Of a stretch of DNA of 64,000 nucleotides, positions 44,073 to 53,717 are shown one piece after another. Below the pieces are notes generated by a model. That model saw only the letters and a program-made list of their open reading frames with translations, did no database searches and had not been told where the DNA came from. The translations under genes were made by a program, and so were the position numbers. Position 1 is the first letter of the stretch; each line of letters opens with the position of its first letter. The DNA is from Ensifer sesbaniae (GTDB taxonomy: Bacteria; Pseudomonadota; Alphaproteobacteria; Rhizobiales; Rhizobiaceae), in assembly GCF_013283665.1 (NCBI RefSeq), contig NZ_JABEKU010000001.1:1240001-1304000 (forward strand), read 5' to 3'.

Positions 44073-44706
44073 CGCCGCACCCGGTCTTGGTGATGATTGG
44101 CATGGCGAGGTCGAGCAGCCCCGACGAACCTGCCGTCGGCGTGTCGAGCAGCGTCAGAACCAGTCGGAAGGTGCCTGCATGACGCAAGGCCAGCCAATTG
44201 TCCGGCTGGGCGTTCGGCGACACATGGATAGTGAAATTGCTGTTTTCGCTGCGCAGCACTGTCCAGGAATTGACGGCCGAGGGCAGGTCGGAGCCGGGAC
44301 GCAACGGCAGGCCGTCGGCATTCGCCGCATAGAGCGTCCAGAAGCGAGCCTGTGGCGTCAGCCCCGTGACGTCATAGGAGCAGGAAGCCTGGAGCTTCTG
44401 GCCCTTGTCGTCGGTCTGCGCGCTGAACATCAGTCCTTCGGCGCCGCCGTAAAGAAGTTCTCCGGCGCGCGCCCGGTGCGCCTTGGCATAGGGATCGGCG
44501 TTGATCGTCTGCGCCTCCGGGAAAGCGACCCACGGGCCGATCGCGATCGAACCGAAGCCGACGGTCGCCTTCAGCGCCCATACGGCCGAGGCAATGCCGC
44601 CGCCGAAGGCGATGGCAAGGGCGAGCGCGACGAGGAAGGGGATTCGGAACAAGGGCGGCTCTATCGGAAATCGTTCTGCGGCGGGGCAAGATGAGTTTGC
44701 CCCCAT
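44065..44706 (-). CDS. DUF1214 domain protein
   Basis: A 213-residue protein. A membrane segment lies at about residues 22-46 (IPFLVALALAIAFGGGIASA). The DUF1214 domain follows (ADPYAKAHRARAGELLYGGA, ARFWTLYAANADGLPLRPGS, DNWLALRHAGTFRLVLTLLD). The N-terminal 18 residues before the helix are atypical, and a TTG near residue 19 is an alternative start. It is the partner gene of the DUF1254 protein. Confidence 0.83.
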   Translation of the reverse strand: MGANSSCPAAERFPIEPPLFRIPFLVALALAIAFGGGIASAVWALKATVGFGSIAIGPWVAFPEAQTINADPYAKAHRARAGELLYGGAEGLMFSAQTDDKGQKLQASCSYDVTGLTPQARFWTLYAANADGLPLRPGSDLPSAVNSWTVLRSENSNFTIHVSPNAQPDNWLALRHAGTFRLVLTLLDTPTAGSSGLLDLAMPIITKTGCGDA

Positions 44707-44799
44707 ATCTCGCCGAAATCGGCGACCGGTGCAACGGCCGCCGACGCGGCGCGTGCGGCTTCCTGTCGAGATCGTTGCCGCAGGTCTGCGCGGGAGAAT

Positions 44800-46998
44800 C
44801 TAGTTGCTGGCGGCATTGGGGTTCGTCTGTCCGGAGCGTCTTTCTTCGGCAGTACCGAGGGCGGCGAGCTTGCCGCCGCTCTCCGGCGCTTTCAGGGCCG
44901 GTGCCTTTTCAAAGGTCTCGCCGATCGTGCGTAGCAGGCGGGTAACCTCGGCCGACAACGAGCGTGGACGGACGAGTGGCGGCAGGGCATTCTCATCCGG
45001 CTTCGCCGTCGCGACCTGCGGCTGTTTCGCCGGCGCCGTCGGCGCGACTACACCGGGGATCGCGCGGTGCTCGATGCCTTGCTCGGCATAGTCCATCAGC
45101 CGTTTGAACGTCATCGCCGGCAGCGAACCGCCGGTCATGTTGTTGGTCGAGGTGTAGTCGTCGTTACCGAACCAGACGGCGGTCGTATAGTCGCCGGTGA
45201 AGCCGACGAACCAGGCGTCGCGATAGGCCTGCGTCGTGCCGGTCTTGCCGCCGACGACGATGCCGTTGTCGAGGGCGGCCTTGCGCGCGGTACCGATGAT
45301 CGGGATCTGCGTCAGCATCGAATTCATCGACGTATTCGCGGCTTCCGAAAGCACGCGCCGCGCCGGCGGTTCGTCGCGACTGAAGTCGTAGAGGATATCG
45401 CCGTCATAGTTGAGGATCTGGCTGATGCCATGACGGCGCGACTGTACACCGCCCGCCGGGAACACCGCGTAAGCCGTCGCCTGATCGAGCACGGTGACTT
45501 CCGATGTTCCGAGCGGCATGGTCTTGTCGGTACGGAGTGGGGTCTCGATACCCATCGCCTTGGCGGTCTGGGCGATCAGATCGGTGCCGAGCTTGTCCTT
45601 GGCGAGGCGCACGGGGATGGTGTTGATCGACTTGGCGATCGCCGTCAGGATCGTGATGCGCCCGGCATAGCTCCGGCCGTAATTCTGCGGCGACCAGCCA
45701 CGCCAGGTGATCGGCGCATCGACGACGACCGTTTCCGGCGTCATGCCCTTCTCCATCGCCGCAGCGTAGGTGTAGACCTTGAAAGAGGAGCCCGGCTGCC
45801 GCAGGGCGCGGGTCGCGCGGTTGAACTGGCTCTCGCCGTAGTCACGGCCGCCGACCATGGCGCGCACCGCGCCGCCATTCTCGATCATGACGATGGCGCC
45901 CTGCTTCACATGGAAGCTCTCGCCATATTGGCGCAGGCTCGATTCCACCGAGTCCTCGGCGGCGTTCTGCAGGCCCATGTCGATCGTGGTGCGCACGATC
46001 AACGAATGCTGCGCAAAGGGGCGAGCGATACGCTGGACCTCGTCAAAGGCCCAATCGAGGAAGAAGTCGGGCGCTTTTACCTGCGCGCGGTCGATAACGC
46101 TGGCTGGATTGAGGCGTGCGGCGATCACCTGGCCCTCGGTCATCAGCCCGCCCTGGACAAGGTTGGTCAGAACCTCGTTGGCGCGTCCGCGCGCGGCCGG
46201 CAGGTTGACGTGCGGCGCGTAGCGGGCCGGCGCCTTGAAGAGCCCGGCGAGCATCGCCGACTCCGCAAGGTTCACATCGGTGATCGACTTGCCGAAATAG
46301 AACTGCGCGGCCGCAGCCGCCCCGAAGGTACCGCCGCCCATATAGGCGCGGTCGAGATAGAGCCGGAGGATTTCCTTCTTCGACAGGTTGCATTCGAGCC
46401 AGACCGCCAGGAAGGCTTCCTTGATCTTGCGCTCGATCGTGCGTTCGTTCGACAGAAAGAGATTCTTGGCAAGCTGCTGCGTCAGCGTCGAGCCGCCCTG
46501 GACGACGCCGCCGGCGCGGGCATTCTCGGTCATCGCGCGGGCAAGGCCGAGGAAATCGATGCCCCAATGGTCGAAGAAACGGCGGTCTTCGGTCGCGAGC
46601 ACCGCCTTGATCAGATGGTCAGGCAACTCGTCGATCGGTACGGAATCTTCGTGAATGATGCCGCGGTGGCCGATTTCATTGCCGTAGCGATCGAGGAAGG
46701 TAACGGCGAAGTCGCTCTGGGCGCGCCAGTTGCCCTTGGTCTCCTCGAAGGCCGGAAGCGCCAAGGCCAGCATCAGCACCGAGCCGACGGTACCCCAGGT
46801 CATGCCTTCGCCGAGCACCTCGAACACGACCCTTTTCCAGCCCGTGACGCGAAACCGGCGGAAGAAGATGGTGGTGTCTTCCCACCATTGCGCCAGTTTG
46901 AAGCCGGCATTCCAGACCGTGGAATCGATCCAGGAGTCGATCCTGAGAAAGATGTGCCGTTTTTTCGGCCGGTTATCGTCTTTCCTCGGTTCCCGCAC
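44800..46998 (-). CDS. class A penicillin-binding protein (transglycosylase/transpeptidase)
   Basis: A 732-residue bifunctional peptidoglycan synthase. A cytoplasmic N-terminus and membrane helix (about residues 66-84) are followed by the glycosyltransferase domain with Glu137 in [15 protein letters not shown] and [15 protein letters not shown]. The transpeptidase domain has Ser404-x-x-Lys407 (GSSFK), Ser457-Ile-Asn459 and Lys585-Thr-Gly-Thr. The C-terminal tail, about 90 residues, is Pro/Ala-rich and disordered. All catalytic motifs are present. It stands alone between convergent and divergent genes. Confidence 0.94.
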   Translation of the reverse strand: MREPRKDDNRPKKRHIFLRIDSWIDSTVWNAGFKLAQWWEDTTIFFRRFRVTGWKRVVFEVLGEGMTWGTVGSVLMLALALPAFEETKGNWRAQSDFAVTFLDRYGNEIGHRGIIHEDSVPIDELPDHLIKAVLATEDRRFFDHWGIDFLGLARAMTENARAGGVVQGGSTLTQQLAKNLFLSNERTIERKIKEAFLAVWLECNLSKKEILRLYLDRAYMGGGTFGAAAAAQFYFGKSITDVNLAESAMLAGLFKAPARYAPHVNLPAARGRANEVLTNLVQGGLMTEGQVIAARLNPASVIDRAQVKAPDFFLDWAFDEVQRIARPFAQHSLIVRTTIDMGLQNAAEDSVESSLRQYGESFHVKQGAIVMIENGGAVRAMVGGRDYGESQFNRATRALRQPGSSFKVYTYAAAMEKGMTPETVVVDAPITWRGWSPQNYGRSYAGRITILTAIAKSINTIPVRLAKDKLGTDLIAQTAKAMGIETPLRTDKTMPLGTSEVTVLDQATAYAVFPAGGVQSRRHGISQILNYDGDILYDFSRDEPPARRVLSEAANTSMNSMLTQIPIIGTARKAALDNGIVVGGKTGTTQAYRDAWFVGFTGDYTTAVWFGNDDYTSTNNMTGGSLPAMTFKRLMDYAEQGIEHRAIPGVVAPTAPAKQPQVATAKPDENALPPLVRPRSLSAEVTRLLRTIGETFEKAPALKAPESGGKLAALGTAEERRSGQTNPNAASN

Positions 46999-47155
46999 GT
47001 CTCGACGTCCTGAAGGCTCTGCGGCATCATGCCGGCGCCGTGTAATATTTGCACGGCGTCAAATTCCAATCTACTTGCATATCGCGCCGGCGGCCTTAAA
47101 AAACCGGCAATTTTCTGCGAAATTTCTGTATCGCAGGCTATTTGACGAAAGTGTG

Positions 47156-47629
47156 ATGACGATGGGCGAAATGCCTTTCTGGAAGGCGAAGAGCCTTGAG
47201 GACATGACCAATACGGAGTGGGAAAGTCTCTGCGACGGCTGCGGGCTCTGTTGTCTGAACAAGCTGGAGGATTGGGATACCGGCGAGATCGCCTGGACCT
47301 CGATCCGTTGCACGCTTCTCGATGGCAAGAGCTGCCGCTGCAGGGACTATGAAAACCGGCAGGCGACGGTGCCCGACTGCATCCAGCTGACGCCCAAGGC
47401 CGTGCGCGAGATCACCTGGCTGCCGCCGACCTGCGGTTATCGGCTCGTCGCCGAGGGGCGCGATCTCTATTGGTGGCACCCGCTGATTTCGGGCGATCCG
47501 GAAACGGTTCATGCTGCCGGCATTTCGGTGCGCGGCCGCACCGTCGCCGAGGACGACGTCGATATCGAAGACTATGAAGACTATATCGTCACCTGGCCGT
47601 TGGAAGTGGGGCAGGAAAGCGTGGAATAA
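47156..47629 (+). CDS. UPF0260 (YcgN) family cysteine-cluster protein
   Basis: A 157-residue protein. The cysteine cluster [30 protein letters not shown] and PDCIQL is typical of YcgN/UPF0260 and probably binds a metal or iron-sulfur centre. [20 protein letters not shown] is the other conserved block. In-frame ATGs at 47156, 47162 and 47171 compete; ribosome binding is weak at each. Function is unknown. It is divergent from the penicillin-binding protein gene. Confidence 0.87.
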   Translation: MTMGEMPFWKAKSLEDMTNTEWESLCDGCGLCCLNKLEDWDTGEIAWTSIRCTLLDGKSCRCRDYENRQATVPDCIQLTPKAVREITWLPPTCGYRLVAEGRDLYWWHPLISGDPETVHAAGISVRGRTVAEDDVDIEDYEDYIVTWPLEVGQESVE

Positions 47630-47706
47630 GAGGGGATTGGCCGGCGTTCGGGATCGATTTGCGTCGGTACCGCGCGAACCGGAAATCCACTTCCTCTTGA
47701 GGCAGC

Positions 47707-47814
47707 CCAAAGCATGTCGCGCAAATGTGCGCAGCCGTACTGCGACAACGATATGCGAAATATCAAAGGCTTAAAGCGCAAGGAGCGAATCTCGAAGATC
47801 GCGATGTGCCTTAG
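47707..47814. repeat. intergenic repeat (ATGTCGCGCAAATG type), full copy
   Basis: CATGTCGCGCAAATGTGCGC, TGCGACAACGATATGCG, CTTAAAGCGCAAGGAGCGAA and GATCGCGATGTGCCTTA together match, from memory, a common intergenic repeat of Rhizobiaceae. The partial copy at 15388-15467 shares both ends. It runs into the stop codon of the mmcQ-like gene (47811-47813). Confidence 0.65.
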
Positions 47815-48149
47815 TGGCTGCCGCCGTTCTTCTTGACGAGGCTTTTCGGCGCGACGTTGCGCCAGGCGGTTTCCATCGACTGACGGACGAGGCCTTCGTC
47901 CGCTTCGACGAAGTAGAATGAGGTCCAGCCACGATCGCCCCAGCCGCCGGGCACGGCGGCGCAGACCCCAGGCTCCATTTCCAGGAGCATGCGTTGTTGG
48001 TCAGGCGTGAGTTTGAAGACCGCACGACCGGCCTCCGGCAAGGTCATGAAAATGCGCTTGCCCACGCGGAAGTCCCGTGTGCCGAAATGCGCGTTCTCCT
48101 CCGTTCCCGGCAAGCTTAGCGCGAGTTTTTCAATCTCTTCGGTCAGCAT
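47811..48149 (-). CDS. MmcQ/YjbR family protein
   Basis: A 112-residue protein. LALSLPGTEENAHFGTRDFR, FKLTPDQQRMLLE and GWGDRGWTSFYFVEADEGLV are the MmcQ/YjbR (CyaY-like fold) blocks. The fold suggests nucleic-acid or protein binding; function is unknown. I start at MLTEEIEKL (48149); the longer open frame is unlike the family. Its stop codon lies in a dispersed repeat. Confidence 0.87.
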   Translation of the reverse strand: MLTEEIEKLALSLPGTEENAHFGTRDFRVGKRIFMTLPEAGRAVFKLTPDQQRMLLEMEPGVCAAVPGGWGDRGWTSFYFVEADEGLVRQSMETAWRNVAPKSLVKKNGGSH

Positions 48150-48368
48150 ACGGAAAGAGTAACATGGTTTTTCCGAATGGCCAAAAGGCTGAAAATAGCC
48201 ACAAATATTCAAGGGCCGCAGCTTCTGCCACAGCCCTATCCGTTTGCGCAATGACACGACACAAGCGTTGCAGGATGCGGCCCATCCTGGCACTCAAGGT
48301 TCAACTTCGTGTTGCGTCTTGCATAGCTCGGGATGGTGGTGGCGAGAACCAGCTCGCCACCGACGGCT

Positions 48369-48509
48369 TTACTCGGCCGGTTGGATCGGCTTCGGGGTGC
48401 TTTCGCCGGCAGCGCGCATGGCGCGCCATTCGTTTTCGAAACGGTCGAGCAGCGATTGCGGTACTTTGGACTGCTGAGATGCGGGCTGGTTGTTCGCGAG
48501 CGTCTGCAT
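48369..48509 (-). CDS. 46-residue small protein
   Basis: The ATG at 48509 opens MQTLANNQPASQQSKVPQSL followed by LDRFENEWRAMRAAGESTPK and a PIQPAE end. GGAGG stands five bases upstream, one of the best ribosome binding sites nearby. Codon choice fits the genome. The Gln/Ser-rich start and short amphipathic helix suggest a cytoplasmic adaptor-like peptide; no family is recognised. Confidence 0.6.
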   Translation of the reverse strand: MQTLANNQPASQQSKVPQSLLDRFENEWRAMRAAGESTPKPIQPAE

Positions 48510-49342
48510 CCGATCCTCCGGGCCTATGACGGTTTCATGACGTTTGACGGGGCGGACAATTTCACATCGTAAAGGCTTTGTAAATCAGTGGCTTAAATCA
48601 TTTAAACGATTAGAAAATATTTAAATCGATTAATTTTTGGTTGATCCACAGCCGTCCGTCGGTGCGCATGCATGCCGGTGTCGATATGTCAAAATTAGGC
48701 ATTCTTTTGAAGTAATTTCGCGGACATCTTTTCTGCCGCGCAGGCCAATCTTGGCGCTGTTCAGCGGCTGATGCATGTGCCGAACGCGAGGGACGCTCGC
48801 GCCCTCGGTGGGGAAACCGTGGCGACGAAATCGAAGCGTGTCAGTGGCTTAGTCTGGCTTTCGGAATCGAAATGCGATCATCTTGAATCAACCTTGCAGG
48901 ATGGTGACTCAACTTTTGAACGATCGCCGCCAAGGGATTCAAAGGAATTGCGAATCGCTTCCTGCTGGATGCGATATCTCAGCGTTCAGGATATGGCGGA
49001 TACCTTCGGTGACGCGACGCGAGAGCCTTGCTGACCTCTCAACCCTAGCGGAACATGCTTAACAAAAGGCTGATTTCCGCCTGCCGCGAGCAATGCCGCA
49101 GAGCGTGAGACCATATCCTCACGGCGCCGCTCGAGGTGAAACTGCCGCATGAAGTGGCGATTGCGGCCTTCAACCGGGTTCCGTCGGGAACGGAATCGCT
49201 GCAATCTAGGGTCGGATTTCCGGTGAGGTCGACGGGTTCCGCGATGGGCGCCCGGCGGGTCGGAAGGCCGACATTCATTTGCCATTCAGCCTCGTTCGGT
49301 TATTGCTTCTGCTATGATGCTTCCCAAGTTGAAAGTGCGTTC
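48510..49342. other. gene-poor region upstream of feuN
   Basis: These 833 bases hold no frame I can support. The part 48560-48720 is AT-rich and contains ATTTAAACGATTA and ATTTAAATCGATTA as near-direct repeats at 48600-48633. Frames at 48771-49034 (plus) and 48986-49285 (minus) have no ribosome binding site and poor codon bias. The feuN promoter (possible TATGAT at about 49312), any FeuP site and perhaps a small RNA could lie here. Confidence 0.45.
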
Positions 49343-49597
49343 ATGTCTTCACCAGTGATCATAGCCGCGCTTGCTGCAGGCCTCGCGGGCTTCAGCCTGC
49401 CTGCGATCAGCGTGCCGTCGGATAACGTCGTCCGCGTGTCCGGCGATTGCAGTGCGGCCGCTGCACAGGTGGTCGCCGACACCGGCGGCGAATTGCTGTC
49501 GGCGCAGCCGACGTCTGATGGCCAGTGTGTGATCACGGTGCTCGTTCCCGGTAATGGCGGGCGACCGAAAAAGGTGACCGTCAAGGTGCCGATGTAA
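49343..49597 (+). CDS. feuN: FeuN-like periplasmic modulator of FeuPQ
   Basis: An 84-residue protein with a signal peptide (MSSPVIIAALAAGLAGFSLP, cleavage near the following AIS-VPS). The mature part of about 60 residues has two cysteines (SGDCSAAA, DGQCVITV) that could form a disulfide, and a basic end RPKKVTVKVPM. In S. meliloti a periplasmic protein of this size encoded just upstream of feuP restrains FeuQ signalling. Position, size and export signal match. AAGTTGAAAG precedes the ATG. A RIME1 element separates it from feuP. Confidence 0.78.
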   Translation: MSSPVIIAALAAGLAGFSLPAISVPSDNVVRVSGDCSAAAAQVVADTGGELLSAQPTSDGQCVITVLVPGNGGRPKKVTVKVPM

Positions 49598-49602
49598 GCC
49601 AT

Positions 49603-49706
49603 CCCTGTGGCGCCATGCGTCTTGCCAGGTGCAAAGGTCACTGTGGCGCTTTGAAAGCCTGCATGTTTCTATCGTAAATCGGCTAGGATTGAGCCGAAGC
49701 ATGCAG
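49603..49706. repeat. RIME1 element between feuN and feuP
   Basis: A diverged copy: CCCTGTGGCGCCATGCGTCT...GGTGCAAAGGTCACTGTGGC, then CTGCATGTTTCTATCG...GAGCCGAAGCATGCAG. It starts six bases after the feuN stop and ends 31 bases before feuP, so the feuN-feuP mRNA would carry both hairpins. Confidence 0.75.
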
Positions 49707-49736
49707 CGGGATGGCCGCGAGAGGAAGTAGAGACGA

Positions 49737-50408
49737 ATGCGCATTCTGATTGTCGAGGACGACGCCAACCTGAACCGGCAACTCGCCGAGGTGCTGAAGG
49801 AGGCCGGCTACGTCGTCGACCAGGCCTATGACGGCGAGGAGGGACACTATCTCGGCGATGCCGAGCCCTACGATGCCGTGATCCTCGATATCGGCCTGCC
49901 GGAGATGGATGGCATCACGGTACTGGAGAAGTGGCGCGGCGACGGCAAGACCATGCCGGTCCTGATCTTGACGGCGCGCGATCGCTGGAGCGACAAGGTC
50001 GCCGGCATCGATGCCGGCGCCGACGACTATGTCGCGAAGCCCTTCCATGTCGAAGAGGTTCTTGCCCGCATCCGCGCCCTGATCCGCCGTGCTGCCGGGC
50101 ATGCAAGCTCGGAGATCGTCTGCGGCCCGGTGCGCCTCGATACCAAGGGGTCCAAGGCAACCGTGGATGGCGTGGCACTGAAGCTGACGTCGCACGAGTT
50201 CCGGCTGCTCTCCTATCTCATGCACCACATGGGTCAGGTCGTTTCGCGCACGGAACTGGTCGAACATATGTACGATCAGGACTTCGATCGCGATTCCAAT
50301 ACGATCGAAGTGTTCATCGGCCGGCTGCGCAAGAAGATCGGCAACGATCTGATCGAAACGGTGCGCGGTCTCGGATACCGAATGCAAGCGCCGGGCAATG
50401 GCAATTAG
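49737..50408 (+). CDS. feuP: OmpR-family response regulator FeuP
   Basis: A 223-residue regulator. The receiver domain (residues 1-120) has Glu7, Asp8 and Asp9, the phosphoacceptor Asp51 (VILDIGLPEMDG), Thr/Ala at LTARDRW and Lys at DDYVAKPF. The winged helix (about 128-218) has LTSHEFRLLSYLMHHMGQVV and NTIEVFIGRLRKKIG. In S. meliloti FeuP activates cyclic glucan export (ndvA) under low osmolarity. GAGAGGAAG precedes the ATG. It overlaps feuQ by 11 bases. Confidence 0.93.
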   Translation: MRILIVEDDANLNRQLAEVLKEAGYVVDQAYDGEEGHYLGDAEPYDAVILDIGLPEMDGITVLEKWRGDGKTMPVLILTARDRWSDKVAGIDAGADDYVAKPFHVEEVLARIRALIRRAAGHASSEIVCGPVRLDTKGSKATVDGVALKLTSHEFRLLSYLMHHMGQVVSRTELVEHMYDQDFDRDSNTIEVFIGRLRKKIGNDLIETVRGLGYRMQAPGNGN

Positions 50409-51783
50409 ATCGCTCACAGCACGCGTACTGGCGGTTTCCACCGTCTGGGCGGTCGTCGCCCTGGTCGTGATCGGTGTGGTCATTTCCGAACTCTATCGCC
50501 AGGGTTCCGAACGCGGCTTCAAGGACCTGCTGCGGGCGCAGCTTTTCAACGTCGTCAACTCGATTTCCGTCAACGAGAAGACGGTGCTTTCAGGCAGTCC
50601 GCAGCTCGGCGATCTCCGCTTTTCGCAGCCGCAGACCGGCTGGTACTGGATCGTCGATCCGATCGGCGAATTCGACACGCCACCCCTGATCTCGACGTCT
50701 CTCGGCAACGGCAAGCTGCCGATCGCCAGCGTCGATGAGGTTCCGTTCGACACCGGCTACGTCCGCTTCTATACCACCAAGGATCCGTTCGGTAACGAGG
50801 TCGAGGTCTCCGAGACCGAGGTCGTGCTCGACATCCAGGGCCACACCGCGCGCTTTCGCGTTGCCGGCAACCGTGACGTGCTCGAGGCTGACATCAATCG
50901 CTTCACCCGCAATCTGACCATCGCGCTCTCCATCTTCGGTCTCGGCGGACTCGGCGTGAACGCGCTCACCATTCTCTTCGGCCTGCATCCGCTCGATCAG
51001 GTTCGTCGCTCGCTGGAGAAGATCCGCACCGGTGAGAGCGAGCGGCTTGACGGGGCCTTCCCGCGCGAGATCCAGCCGCTGGCCAACGAGGTCAACGCGC
51101 TTATCGACAGCAACCGCCGTATCGTCGAGCGTGCCCGTATGCAGGTCGGCAACCTTGCGCATTCACTGAAGACGCCGATCGCCGTTCTGCTCAACGAAGC
51201 CCGCGTGCTCGATGCGCCGCATGGCGAACTGGTGCGGAACCAAGTGGATGCGATGCAGACGCAGGTTCAATCCTATCTCAGCCGCGCGCGGATCGCGGCG
51301 CAGCGGGAATCCGTCCTGGCGAGGACCGAGGCACAGCCGGCGCTCGAACGTCTCGTTCGGGTGATGCGCAAGCTCAACCCGGAAAAACAGGTTCACCTGT
51401 CGATCAATCCGCCGGCATTGGTGCTCGCGATGGAATTGCAGGATGTCGAGGAAACCGTCGGCAACCTGCTTGAGAATGCTGCCCGCCACGCCCGTGGCGA
51501 AGTGTGGCTGAACGTGCGGCCGGCGCCGAGCGAGCTTCATGCGAAGGAGCCCGGTAGACAGTGGATCGTGCTCGACATCGATGACGATGGTCCGGGGCTC
51601 AATCCCGACCAGATCGCGCTGGCGATGAAGCGCGGCAAGCGGCTTGACGAAAGCAAGCCTGGAACCGGGCTTGGGCTCTCGATCGTCAGCGAGATCGTGC
51701 GGGAATACCAGGGCAGCATTACGCTGTCGCGGCGGGACGAAGGGGGACTGCGCGCGCAGCTCCTGTTGCCGGCCGCAGCGTAG
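50398..51783 (+). CDS. feuQ: PhoQ-like sensor histidine kinase FeuQ
   Basis: A 461-residue kinase. Transmembrane helices lie at about residues 10-31 and 172-197, and the intervening periplasmic domain of about 140 residues senses the envelope and is the FeuN target in S. meliloti. A HAMP-like linker follows, then His255 in GNLAHSLKTPIAVLLNEARV and an ATPase domain with NLLENAARHARGEV, DIDDDGPGLNPDQ and GTGLGLSIVSEI. It phosphorylates FeuP. The overlap with feuP indicates coupled translation. Confidence 0.92.
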   Translation: MAIRSLTARVLAVSTVWAVVALVVIGVVISELYRQGSERGFKDLLRAQLFNVVNSISVNEKTVLSGSPQLGDLRFSQPQTGWYWIVDPIGEFDTPPLISTSLGNGKLPIASVDEVPFDTGYVRFYTTKDPFGNEVEVSETEVVLDIQGHTARFRVAGNRDVLEADINRFTRNLTIALSIFGLGGLGVNALTILFGLHPLDQVRRSLEKIRTGESERLDGAFPREIQPLANEVNALIDSNRRIVERARMQVGNLAHSLKTPIAVLLNEARVLDAPHGELVRNQVDAMQTQVQSYLSRARIAAQRESVLARTEAQPALERLVRVMRKLNPEKQVHLSINPPALVLAMELQDVEETVGNLLENAARHARGEVWLNVRPAPSELHAKEPGRQWIVLDIDDDGPGLNPDQIALAMKRGKRLDESKPGTGLGLSIVSEIVREYQGSITLSRRDEGGLRAQLLLPAAA

Positions 51784-52000
51784 GGCGGGATGACGAAGAG
51801 TGCACAGGCGTTCGTGATCAAGGTGTCACACCCGTGCTCGAAAATGTCACGGCGGCAGGGCGCGCCGTTGCCTCGGCAAGCGGGGAATGCCAAAAGAAAA
51901 TCAAGGACAAGTCGTCATTTGACCCGAATGCACGGGGTTCACGAATACGGCTTCGGATAGGAATGGTTGAGTGTCGCGGATCATGAGGAACCAGGCAGAA
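51784..52000. other. intergenic region with a degraded palindromic repeat
   Basis: GCGGGATGACGAAGAGTGCA from 51785 resembles the first arm of the GAGCGGGATG repeat (58557 copy), but no closing arm is present. Otherwise nothing is seen in these 217 bases. Confidence 0.35.
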
Positions 52001-52444
52001 ATGACACGGACTTTTGTCGTTGGCGGTAGGATCGCGGTGATCGCGTCGGCCGTGGCTCTTGCCGGTTGCGGCACCCCGGGCGGCAGCAAGGGGGCTGTCG
52101 CCGGCCTTGGCTCGACCGCCACCCGTGGGGTTTCCTCGACGACCTACATCGCTGCGCTTCAGGGCGGAGTGATCGGTCGTATTGCCGATCTCGATATCGG
52201 TTCGTCCGACCGCCAGCGCGCGCTCGAGGCGGAGTATCGCGCGCTCGAGGCAGCGCCGGGCGGCCAGCCGGTGACCTGGGACGGACGCGGCGTCAGCGGC
52301 TCCGTCGTTGCGGCCGCTCCCTATCAGGTCGGATCACAGAACTGCCGCCAATACAGCCATACCGTGACGATCAAGAGCCAGGCGAAGACGGCACGCGGCG
52401 CTGCCTGCCGCAATCCCGACGGCAGTTGGACGCCGCTCACCTGA
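52001..52444 (+). CDS. surface-antigen-like lipoprotein
   Basis: A 147-residue lipoprotein. The signal peptide ends in the lipobox LAGC (Cys at residue 23), then GTPGGSKGAVAGLGSTATRG. The C-terminal part (SQNCRQYSHTVTIKSQAKTA, RGAACRNPDGSWTPL) is the pattern of RT0821/Lpp0805-like surface proteins with two cysteines. I start at MTRTFVVGG (52001), which has AGGAACCAGGCAG upstream; GTG at 51971 and ATG at 51983 are alternatives. Function is unknown, probably in the outer membrane. Confidence 0.83.
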   Translation: MTRTFVVGGRIAVIASAVALAGCGTPGGSKGAVAGLGSTATRGVSSTTYIAALQGGVIGRIADLDIGSSDRQRALEAEYRALEAAPGGQPVTWDGRGVSGSVVAAAPYQVGSQNCRQYSHTVTIKSQAKTARGAACRNPDGSWTPLT

Positions 52445-52574
52445 GCGCGTGCCTTCTCGGGCGTCCGAAGCGTTGCCAGACGGCTTCATCGGCTGTTGCG
52501 GCGAAACGCCTCAAATCTCCGTCATGGCGGGTTTTCGAGTTGGAATGGCATGGGCCTCATAGTATTGAGCGTGC

Positions 52575-53717
52575 ATGTTGTTCTGGATCCTCGTCGCCAT
52601 TTTGACGGCGGCCGTTGCCGTCGTGCTGATCCTGCCGCTGATGCGGGCAGGGGAAGCCCCTTCGTCTCCCCACAGCCATGACATCGAGGTCTATCGCGAC
52701 CAGCTCGACGAACTGAAACGCGATCAGGACAGCGGCCTGATTTCGAGTGATGATGCCGAGCTTGCGCGGGCCGAGGTGGCGCGCCGATTGCTGGCAGCCG
52801 GCGAGAGCGACCGGGTAGTGACGCCGGCCGTTTCGCCGCGGCGCGGGGCCAATCGTCTGGCCCAGGCCTTCGTGCTGCTCTGTCTTCCCGTCGTCGGCCT
52901 TTGTCTTTACCTGCTGACGGGTAGCCCGGGCGTGCCGGCGCAGCCGCTTGCCGCTCGTCTTGCCGATCCCAATGGCGACATCAATGTCCTGATCGCCAAG
53001 GCTGAAAACCACCTTGCGGTGAACCCGAACGACGGCGCCGGCTGGGACCTGCTCGCGCCGATCTACATGCGCAACGGACGTATCGAGGAAGCGGTTGACG
53101 CCTATGACCGGGCGATACGTTTGCTCGGACCGACGCCGGCGCGCCTCGGGGGATATGCGGAGGCGCTCGTCGTGCAGTCCGATGGTCTCGTGACAACGAA
53201 GGCCCAGGAGGCACTCCAGCAGGCGCTGGCGCTCGATCCCAATGACCCGCGCTCGGAATTCTACCTTGCCCTCGGCCTCAAGCAGGAAGGCAAGAAGGAC
53301 GAGGCGCTGACCGCCTTCAATAGGCTGGTCGCGACGTCGCCTGCCGATGCGCCCTGGCTGCCGCTGGTCAAGCAGCATGTCGCCGAGTTGACGGGCGCCG
53401 CCGCCGGCAGCGCGGCGGCACCCGGCAATCCCAGCGCCGAGGATGTCGCGGCCGCGGAGAACATGAGCAGCGGTGATCGGCAGGAAATGATCCGCGGCAT
53501 GGTCGAAAGCCTCGAAAGCCGCCTCAAGGCAAATCCTGACAACCTCGAAGGCTGGGCGCGGCTGATCCGCTCCCACGTTGTCCTCGATCAACGAGACAAG
53601 GCGGCGGCAGCGCTAAAGGAGGGGTTGAAGACCTTCCCGGCCGATGGCGACGGGGGCAAGCAGCTCCTGGCGCTTGCTCGTGAACTCGGTATTGCGACCG
53701 ATGGAGTGACGCAATGA
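52575..53717 (+). CDS. cycH: cytochrome c maturation protein CycH (CcmI)
   Basis: A 380-residue protein. Two N-terminal helices (about residues 2-22 and 95-115) bracket a leucine-zipper-like cytoplasmic loop ([20 protein letters not shown]). TPR repeats in the periplasmic part (about 140-265) include [20 protein letters not shown]. CcmI captures apocytochrome c and hands it to CcmF/CcmH for haem attachment. It is the first gene of cycHJKL; all four overlap by four bases. The cytochromes at 5-7 kb would be clients. Confidence 0.93.
   Translation: MLFWILVAILTAAVAVVLILPLMRAGEAPSSPHSHDIEVYRDQLDELKRDQDSGLISSDDAELARAEVARRLLAAGESDRVVTPAVSPRRGANRLAQAFVLLCLPVVGLCLYLLTGSPGVPAQPLAARLADPNGDINVLIAKAENHLAVNPNDGAGWDLLAPIYMRNGRIEEAVDAYDRAIRLLGPTPARLGGYAEALVVQSDGLVTTKAQEALQQALALDPNDPRSEFYLALGLKQEGKKDEALTAFNRLVATSPADAPWLPLVKQHVAELTGAAAGSAAAPGNPSAEDVAAAENMSSGDRQEMIRGMVESLESRLKANPDNLEGWARLIRSHVVLDQRDKAAAALKEGLKTFPADGDGGKQLLALARELGIATDGVTQ

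Noticed and set aside
45067-47013. 648-codon plus-strand frame opposite the penicillin-binding protein
   Set aside because: Antisense shadow of a gene with all catalytic motifs intact.
48771-49285. 87-codon plus-strand and 99-codon minus-strand frames upstream of feuN
   Set aside because: Neither has a ribosome binding site or coding-like codon use; the two overlap in opposite directions.
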